A stretch of 64,000 nt of DNA from Smallanthus sonchifolius (Eukaryota; Streptophyta; Magnoliopsida; Asterales; Asteraceae). The notes below the pieces were generated by a model. That model was given only the letters and a program-made list of their open reading frames with translations, did no database searches and was not told the DNA's origin. Location: assembly GCA_023525975.1 (NCBI GenBank), contig CM042018.1:70811001-70875000 (forward strand). Reading direction: 5' to 3'. Below, piece by piece: positions 50,052 through 59,657 of the stretch (its first letter is position 1; each line of letters begins with the position of its first letter). The translations under genes were made by a program, and so were the position numbers.

Positions 50052-53000
50052 TGTGTTTGAAAAGGCGCCCGAGGCGCTGGGCAAAACGCCTCAAATGGGT
50101 GAGGCGCCCGAGATACATGAAGCGCTCCGAGGCGCCGCCTCAGGCTTGAAGCGCGAGGCGAGGGGAGGCGCCGCTTCATGTATTTTCACGTTTTTTTGCT
50201 TTAAATCAGTTGGGCTTGGCCCATCATTTAAACCAATTTGGGCCTAAATCTGTAGTTGAGCTTAACTTGTGAGGCTGTGACCAATTTAAATAACCCTAAA
50301 TCAGGCCTGTAACCATATTTGGGCTTATCCTGTGAGGCTGTTGTTAGGATCAAACACGCAACACACAAACAAGAAAGATAAAGAGACACAAGATTTACGT
50401 GGTTCGGTCAATGTGACCTATATCCACGGGGGCAACTAGGGTTTTCTTTATTGAGTGATAATGAATTACAAGTACAAGAGATTAATTTATAGGCATAAAT
50501 TAGGGTTAGACCCTTAATCAACAAGTTAACTAAACTGGGCCCGCTTCGAGCTAGGGCCGGCTGACCCGAAGCCTACATCCCAACAATCTCCCACTTGGAG
50601 GCTTCGAAACACGTTCAACTCCACTTTGTACTTCTGCAAATGAAAACCCCTCTGATCTTCAGTACTCCCTAGTTACCCCGTCTCCTCAACATTATTCCTG
50701 GAGACCAGCTGAAGCTATGCAAAGCTTCTGCTTATCCAGCGCCACAGATTTGGTAAACATATCTGCTGGATTCTTCGCACCCGAGATATTCTTCAGACTG
50801 ATTGTTCCTTCATTGATCAATTCTCTAACGAAGTGATATCTCATCCCTATGTGCTTTGTCTTCCCATGATAGACGAGATTCTTGGCAAGTTTCACTGCAC
50901 TCTCATTGTCACAATACAATGAGTAATAAGATTGTCGTTTCCCCAACTCTTCAAGAAATGTTCTTAACCAAATAAATTATTTGCTGGCCTCAGCAACAGC
51001 CATGTACTCGGCTTCTGTAGTTGATAAAGCAACACTCTTTTGAAGACGGGACATCCAGCTCACTGCTGTACCTCCCACTATGAAAACATACCCTGTCGTG
51101 CTCTTAAACGACCCTTTACAACCACCTAGATCTGCATCAGTGTAACCCCTGAGTATAGCATCTTTCCCCTTAAAACATAACCCCATCTTCTGAGTATCCT
51201 TCAAGTATTTGAGCACCCACTTGACACCTTCCCAATGTTCTTTCCCTGGATCAGACATGAACCTACTGAAGACCCCAACGACATGAGCTATATCTGGTCT
51301 AGTGCAGACCATGGCATACATAAGACTGTCGACTGCTGATGCATAAGGAACGCTAGCCATCTCTGCTCTTTCTTCTTCAGTTTTAGGACATTGGTCCTTG
51401 GTAAGCTTCAAGTGACTTCCCAATGGAGTATTTCTGGGCTTGGTCTTTTCACTGTTCATCTTGAACCTCTCTAACACTTTCCCTATGTATTTTTCCTGAG
51501 AAAGTGTAAGAGAACCATCATTTTTGTTTCTGGTTATGCTCATTCCCAAAATCTGTTTGGCTGCACCCAAGTCTTTCATCTCTAATTCTTGAGACATCTG
51601 TTTCTTCAACTTGCTAATTTCTTTCATATCAGATCCTGCAATCAACATTTCATCAACATAAAGTAACAGTATGATATAAGAGTTGCTGAACTTCTTCAAA
51701 TAGCAGCAATGATCCATCTGGCATCTCTTGAACCCTGACCTCTCCATGAAGTTATCAAACTTCAAGTACCATTGTCTAAGTGCCTGTTTCAGACCATATA
51801 AACTCTTTTTCAGTTTGCAGACCCAATTCTCTTTCCCAACAACCTGAAAACCCTCAGGCTGTGCCATGTAAATGTCTTCATCGAGATCACCGTGAAGAAA
51901 AGCAGTCTTCACGTCTAGCTGCTCAAGGTGTAAGCTTTCTGCTGCTACAAGACTCAGAACTAGTCTAATGGTTGTTATTTTCACCACTGGAGAGAAGATC
52001 TCATCGTAATCAACCCCCTTCTTCTGTTGAAATCCCTTGACAACTAAACGGGCTTTGTACCGTTTAGACCCATCATGTTTGTCCTCGACCCTGAAGACCC
52101 ATTTGTTTTGTAGAGCTCTTTTGTCTGGCGGAAGCTTGACTAAGACCCATGTTTTGTTCTTATTCAAAGAGCTCATTTCATCCTTCATTGCATGCTCCCA
52201 CTGGAGCGAATCTTTCACCTTTACCGCTTCAGTGTAATTCTCTGGTTCACCATTTTCTGTCAAGAGAATATAATTAACTGAAGGACCGGGACTGTATCTG
52301 TCAGGCTGTTTAGTAATTCTGGTGGACCTTCTGACCCAGTTTGCAGACTGGTCGGGCTGCTGAGGGGGTTGTTCATCTTCAGACTCTGAACTCCCACTGT
52401 CAGAAACTCCTCCTGACTCTTCATCATTACCACCATCAGGAAACATGTCAACATCAGGTTCGGGAACCGGTTTCTGGTTTTCTATCTCAACCTCCACATA
52501 CTCTTTCTGAACCTTAGAATCTTTCCTGTCTTTGTACAATTCTGCTTCATTGAAGGTAGCATGTTTACTTCTGATTACCTTTCTTCTTTCAAAATCCCAC
52601 AGCCTGTAGCCCATTTGATCTGCCCCATAGCCAATGAAGGTGTATTTCTTGGCTTTTGCATCCAACTTGTCACCATCTTTATTTAGGTCATAAGCACTGC
52701 ACCCGAAAACTTTCAAGTGCTCATATTTGACCGATGTACCATTCCATTCTTCTTCAGGAACTTTATAGCCCAACGGTACCGAAAGTCCACGGTTGATAAG
52801 ATAGGCTGTAGTGTTAATTGCATCAGCCCAGAACGTCTTTGGGAGCCATGCATTCAATCTCATACTTCTGGCTCTTTCGTTCAACGTTCTGTTTATTCTT
52901 TCTGCGACTCCATTTTGTTGAGGAGTGCCTGTAACTGTCCTTATCATCCGAATGCCATGTTCAGCACAGAAATCAGTGAACTCTGTGCTGATGTATTCAC

Positions 53001-56000
53001 CTCCGTTATCTGACTTCAAGCATTTTACCTTCAAATCAGTTTCAAGTTCAACAGCAGTTTTCCATTTCTTAAAAACATCAAAAACTTCAAATTTATTTTT
53101 AAGAAAATACACCCATACCTTGCGTGTGGCGTCATCTATGAAGGTTACATAATATCTCGAGCCTCCTAAGGATGGAACTGGTGTTGGTCCAAAAACATCT
53201 GAATGAATGAGCTCCAATTTCTGAGCTTTAAGTGTCTTGTCAGTCTTCACAAATGACACCTTTTTCTTCCCGAGAACACAGGGTTCACAGAACTCTGACT
53301 CGACCCGTTTTATTTCTGGAAGTTTTCCCTTGACGACGAGCATTTTCATCCCCTTTTCACTCATATGGCCGAGCCTTTGATGCCACAAACTCGAAGGACT
53401 CGACCCCTAGTCACTGCATTAATACCACTTGCGGGTACTTCAACCATGTATAACGTACCCCGTTTCTTACCCTTTGCAATCACCATATTTCCCTTAACGA
53501 CCTTCCATTGCCCTCCACCGAAAGTAACATCATATCCCAGATCGTCTAACTGCCCGACAGAGATCAACTTTCTCCTGAGGTTTGGAATAACCCTGACATT
53601 CTCCAATGTCTAAGTGGTTCCCAAGGAAGTCTTTAAGTCTACATCACCAATCCCTGTAATATCAAGAATCTGATCATCAGCTAACCGAACTGACCGTGAT
53701 TACTTGTTCAAAGATTTCGGACCATATCAGGGCATGAAACCGTGTGGAATGATGCACCTGAATCCATGATCCAGGATTCCACGGAACTCTCAACACAGCA
53801 TATGAGAGTCTCATCTTCAGATTCTTCATCATCCTGTTTTTTGACTGTCACATTGTTTACTTCTTTCTTTACGGTCGGCGGTTTGGGGCACTGGTTTCTG
53901 AAGTGCCCTTTCTCTTTGCAGTTCCAACATTCAATGTCATCCCTTGGCTTTGACTGACCTCTCTTTCTTGACTTGGATCTACCTCTGTTTTTCCCCCTTT
54001 CACTCTTTCTCCCCCTTGACTCAGTACTCAGCAAAGAATTTGATGATTCTCTGATACTTCTTCTAGAGTCTTCATTCAAGATCAAATCACGAACCTTGCT
54101 GAACGTTAAAACATCAACAGAACCTGTGACTGCAGTGATTGTTCCTGACCAACTATTAGGTAATGAAGACAAAAGTAAGCACGCCTGTAACTCATCATCA
54201 ATTTTAAAGTTTACTGAAGACAGACGTCTCAGATGAGAATTAAAAACATTAATATGATCAGTAACTGAACTTCCCTCTTTCATGCGGGTATTAACCAATT
54301 CCCGGATCAGAAACACCTTGTTAGCAGCTGATGGTTTCTTACATGTTGGCCAACGCATCCATTATGCCACGTGCTGTGGTTTCCTCCAAGATGTTGTAGG
54401 CAACGTTCATTGATAGAGCAAGCCTTATAGTTGACTTGGCTTTCTTGTCAAGTGCCAACCAAACTGGTGTCATCGGTGTGGGAGGTAATGGTCGGTGCCC
54501 GGAGGCTGTGACGGCTGCTGAAAGATGTTGAAGGCTGAACTCTAATTAGGGTTTGCAACAAGAAGGGCTGACGACTGAGAAAGGCTGGCGGCTGTTCTTG
54601 TGTGCTGATCGAGAGCCTAAACTCTGATACCAGTTGTTAGGATCAAACACGTAACACACAAACAAGAAAGATAAAGAGACACAAGATTTACGTGGTTCGG
54701 TCAATGTGACCTAAATCCACGGGGGCAACTAGGGTTTTCTTTATTGAGTGATAATGAATTACAAGTACAAGAGATTAATTTATAGGCATAAATTAGGGTT
54801 AGACCCTTAATCAACAAGTTAACTAAACTGGGCCCGCTTCGGGCTAGGGCCGGCTGACCCGAAGCTGTAAGGCCCCTTTCCTGGGTAACCTCACTTGTTG
54901 GATTTACTCATAAACATAGTCATAAATACTGAACTTAAATTAAAAACATTCATCATTCAATTACAAATCATTCGTCATTCAATTACATAATATAACATAA
55001 CTTGACAGCGGAAGTCTTAACACATATATTAAAGTGGGATGTCAGTCTTGTGTCGGGTAACCTTCATGCCATCGTACGACCCTTTCTTCCTTTACCTGAA
55101 ATGTATACTAAAAGTCAGCTAACGCTGGTGAGTTCTAGTTTAAAGACAATCATACATAATATTTATCTTATCATGAATATAATGTATATATGTATATTCG
55201 TACTTTTAAATATTCTTTACTTTACTGTTCTCACATAACATTCATTGAGGGTATATACATATGTACATACATACTTTCTTTGAGAGAACACATATTGGCC
55301 ATAATCTTAAGGGAGATCAACCCGTCATACTTGTCGCGAATGTCACGAAGACATCGCTGTCAGAACTACCGTCGTAGCCCATTTCATTACCGTCCGGCTC
55401 TAGAAAACCGTCCGTCATTCATTAATCCGTCCGGCAACCTTTGTCCGTCCGCTCTTTAACCGTCCTACCGTCGTAGTCCGTCATTTTGTCCGTCTGCCCT
55501 AGGGCATCCGTTTCCCATGCGACCATTATGTATGCAACCGTTCTACATTAGTTAAGGCATGTGCTTCGACCGTCCATTAATACCTTTTCATACGTCCTAG
55601 CTTGCGAAGGAACGTTTTTGTCCCGGTTGCAAAATAGTCACGTGGTCGTCCGTCTACCGAAGTAGCCGTTGTCATAGAAGGGTTTATAACGTTTACATTC
55701 ATTCATAGCATTCAATATATATGTAATATAAAGCAATATTTAATTCTTTTACGTTATGTCCTTTCATTCATTCTTTAAAATCATACGTTTCTTTCTTTAT
55801 TCATAATTCATTTTCATATATAAGTATTTATATATATACGTATGATCACATTGACATTTATAACATTTAATCATTTAGTGTATACACTTCAGCCCCAAAA
55901 CATTTAAAATGATTTGCACATAACATAGAAGGGGGCACATAGAACTCACCTGATGAGTAGTTTCTGAGATACAGTTAGCTGGTTACTGAGCGTCACTAAT

Positions 56001-59000
56001 GTCACTCACGATCTGTATAATGAAGTCATACTCGTAAGGTAGTGCCACTAGACATTACTATGCTTGAACCTAGTAGTTTTGATGGATTTGTTTATATCGA
56101 AACTTGATAGTTTCGATAGGCTGCTTATGTCGAAACCTGGTAGTTTCGATAGGCTGCCTATGTCGAAACCTGGTAGTTTCGATAGGCTGCCTATGTCGAA
56201 ACCTGGTAGTTTCGATAGGCTGCCTATGTCGAAACCTGGTAGTTTCGATAGGCTGCCTATGTCGAAACCTGGTAGTTTCGATAGGCTGCCTATGTCGAAA
56301 CCTGGTAGTTTCGATAAGTAACTTAGGTGTAATCTTAGCTTCGGATCGTGGGCTCATATCGAAACTATGGTAGTTTCGATGGGTCTGCACATATCGAAAC
56401 TGGGTAGTTTCGATGGGTCTGCACATATCGAAACTGGGTAGTTTCGATGGGTCTGTACATATCGAAACTATGTAGTTTCGATGGTTCTGCACATATCGAA
56501 ACTATGTAGTTTCGATGGTTCTGCACATATCGAAACTAAGTAGTTTCGATAGGTCTGCACAGATCGTCTTCCCAAAAAATCCGAAGTTTTTGCATGCGCG
56601 TCTGATCGAGTCAATATCTCAATTTTCTTAGATCAAAACGTTCGGTTTTCATTCTAGATGCTAAACCTAAGTTCATTTTCAAGTTTCATCCGCAAAATCG
56701 TTATCTTTTTGGCCAAAACCCGAAAATCCCAAATTAAACAAAAACTCAGATTATGGTCGAATCGTTACCTGGATTGTGATTCTGATTCGGAGGTTTTGCT
56801 CACGAGTTCAGCAGCAACGTTCTCCTGAATTTCTAAGTCGATCCGTCACTTTCTCTCTCTAGGCCCGTGCTCTCTTCTCTCTCTCTAGAACTTGAGATTG
56901 GTGGAAAATGAGAAGTTTGGGCAGCCCTTGCCCTTATATACTTGGGCTTCCTTCGGCCCGTTGGAGCCGAGCCCAAGCCCATCCATTTTTCTTTCGTCAT
57001 TTGAAAATTATAATTTCGATCGTGCCATTATTTATTTATTACCAGTTTTGGGATGTTACAGAAGCCTACATGTTACAGAAACGCCTCGCCTCGCGCTTTT
57101 TTTTGTAAACCAAATATATATATATATATATAGGGTTGAGTTCATGAGAAAACCAAAAAACTCATTAAAGGTACTGCATGTGTAGTACACCCCAAAAACC
57201 TAACCCACCCCTAAAAACCTAAACCCTCCACCCCCACTCAAAAACCTAACCCCACGCCACCCACCCCCCCCCCCACCCCCAAAAACCTAAACCCTCCACC
57301 CACCCCCAAAAACCTAAACCCTCCACCCACCCAACCCTCCTCCCTCCAAAAACCTAACCTAAAAGCTAAACTAAACCCAAAAGCTAACCCCACTATTTTT
57401 TCGAGGTTTTTTTTTTTTTTTTTTTTGAACAAGGACGACGTGGGAAACATGGTTTCCGAACCAGTTTTTTAGTTTTTGATTTATATTTTGAGTTATGATT
57501 TTTTTATTATTTTTTTACCTTTAATAAGTAGTTTTTTGGTTTTCTTATGAACAATGAGTTTTCTTATGATTCTTCCCATATATATATATATATATATATA
57601 GATAGGGGAAGGATCATGAGAAAACCACGTAGTCTATGTTGTCAAAAGCGACCTAGGCGCGTGCCTAGGCATAGAAGCGCAACGAGGCGCAGGTTTAGGG
57701 CCCGTTGGAGACCTAGGCGCGATTTGGGGCTTTTCTTGTAAAAGCGAGCTCAGGCAAGCGCTTGGACTCGGGCGCAGGCTCAACAAAGGCGAGGGCTTTA
57801 AACAACTCAGGCGCAATGAAAAAGATAAAGAGAAGTGACGAACCTGTCAAGCTTAACAATCATCCCTGCTTCTTCTTTCTTCTCTGTAAAGTGTAAACGC
57901 TCGACGCTCCCTTTTCTTTGTTGAACGATACCCTAAAGGGGTTTCCTTGTTTGGGTTTTCTAATTTCTTGGGCTTTCCTTTTTCTTAATTAGTAATTATT
58001 ATGTTCGATTTTTTTTATTTGCTGGTGCCTGGTTGTTTCTTTGCTATTAATAGGTTTAAAGCCTAGACTTTTTTCTTTGATGGGCCGTTTTTTTGTTATT
58101 AATAAAAAACTGTTTAGATTTTATTTTTCTTTTATGAATTATACATATTAAAATTTATTATATTTGTAAAATAGTATTAATTTAATACTTCTTAATGCCG
58201 AGGTATGTTTACCAATTTCCATGAATTAAACTTGTGAGAATTTTAATAAATAATCTATAAAGAGTTAGATTACCAAATTTTCCCGATCCTCATTTTAAAG
58301 TATAATCTATTGTTTAAAAATAAGTTTGGGTGCTGAATCAACAATTTTTAAAAATCCATATTCGAACAAACTAACTATAGGGTTAGGTTCAAATGAGAAC
58401 TCATAAATACTTGAGAACTCACGAGAAATCATCTAAACCATTTTTTTTTTGTTTTCACTATCTTTATTATTAAAATATAATATAAAAAATGATTTATCTC
58501 TTCAATTAATTCATCCATTCTTTCTAAATTATCCTTAAAAAATTTATATACATGTGCAAGTGGTAAACTTACACAAGTGTATTTTTTTTTAATATATGAA
58601 GTCATTTACATATATATATTCATTTTTTTATGTTGTATTCTAACAATAAAAATAGTAAAAACAAAAAAAATGGTTTTGGCTGGATTTTTGACGAGTTCTC
58701 GCGAGTTCTCAAAATATTTAGGAGTTCTCAAATGATCCATTCCCTATATATATATATATATATTTTTTTTTTTTAAATATATGAAGTCATGTAAATTTAC
58801 ATATATAAATTCATTTTTTATGTTGTATTATAACAATAAAAATAGTAAAAACAAAAAAAATGTTTTGATTGGATTTTTGACGAGTTCTCGCGAGTTCTCA
58901 AAATATTTAAGAGTTCTCAAATGATCCATTCCCTATATATATATATATTGTAAAATAGGTTTGAACTTGTCTAAAAACTCTAATAAAAAAAAGCCTAAAA

Positions 59001-59619
59001 CATGTCTAAGTCCCCTAAAAATGATATTTTTATACTATACGCCTCGCTTAAAAAAGCCCTCGCTTTTTTTGCGACTCGCAACTAGGCTCCAGGCGAGGCC
59101 TATGCACCTATGCGCCTTGACAACTATGCATGTAGTTAGGCGAAAACTGACAAGAGCCAATTAAATAATTTATAGATTTTTTATTTTTTTAATTTATTTC
59201 TAAGTGTATTAATATAATATTACACAATTTACCAAAAAATCATTTTACGTATTGTGTTTTACGTATACGTAATTGCAATTTTTTATTTTCTGTTTACATA
59301 CACGTAACATTATATGTTACGTATACGTAAGCCAATACTTCAAATGGTTTTTTGGTAAAAATGTGTAATATTACATTGATACTCTTAATGGTTTTCTCGG
59401 TTTTCGTCTAACTATGTGGTTTTCTCATGAACCCTCCCCTGTATAAAGGAACATTATACATAGCTTTGCTGCATTTATATATGGTTTTCCTACTTCGACA
59501 ACGGGGGTATATTAGCCGATTATATAGATATTATATATATTGGCGGATATATCTCTCATATTGGTAGAAATGTAGAATATTTGTATTTGAATTTTGTATA
59601 TTGGCGGGTATATTAGCCG

Positions 59620-59657
<38 letters not shown>

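Larger units (their letters stand above)
50342..57071 (-). mobile_element. Young Ty1/copia element, nearly complete
   Basis: LTRs at 50342-50585 and 54635-54865 (plus CTACAT at 57066-57071) differ at only three of about 230 aligned bases by my count. The initiator-Met primer site (54622-54632, complement of TGGTATCAGAG) and the polypurine end after 50585 (AAGTGGGAGAT on the minus strand) set the direction. A 2195-bp solo LTR entered the 5' LTR. The last bases of that LTR and the TSD partner were lost in a small deletion: the left TSD is GCTGT, and about 10 bases are missing at 57071. Gag and pol need few repairs to read through. Confidence 0.88.
50051..57112. mobile_element. Probable hAT-like element made of GAGGCGCC repeats, split by a copia insertion
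   Basis: The left end GTTTGAAAAGGCGCCCGAGG (50056 on) and the inverted right end GTTTACAAAAAAAAGCGCGA (from about 57110) are similar in layout. Both lead into GAGGCG/GGCGCC repeats. Without the copia element the sequence reads ...GAGGCTGTTACAGAAACG... and would be about 340 bp. It lies between TA repeats, so the TSD cannot be fixed. Confidence 0.5.
57600..59442. mobile_element. MITE-like element split by a hAT-like insertion
   Basis: Ends ATAGGGGAAGGATCATGAGA and, inverted, TACAGGGGAGGGTTCATGAG, continuing AAAACCAC(G/A)TAGT on both sides. Related to the ends of the element at 57129. The element at 57634-59128 lies inside it, 34 bases from its left end. Confidence 0.65.

Noticed and set aside
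49696..50247. Frame of 183 codons with YIYIYVYTYMY-type sequence
   Set aside because: Translation of TA/TG microsatellite and hairpin units.
56064..56492. Long open frames on both strands with repeated peptides
   Set aside because: They are translations of the 33-34-bp hairpin array; a repeat period divisible by 3 keeps all frames open. No evidence for coding.
56096..56570. CRISPR-like look (palindromic repeats of about 33 bp)
   Set aside because: Units are directly tandem with no unique spacers, lie inside a plant LTR, and there are no cas genes.
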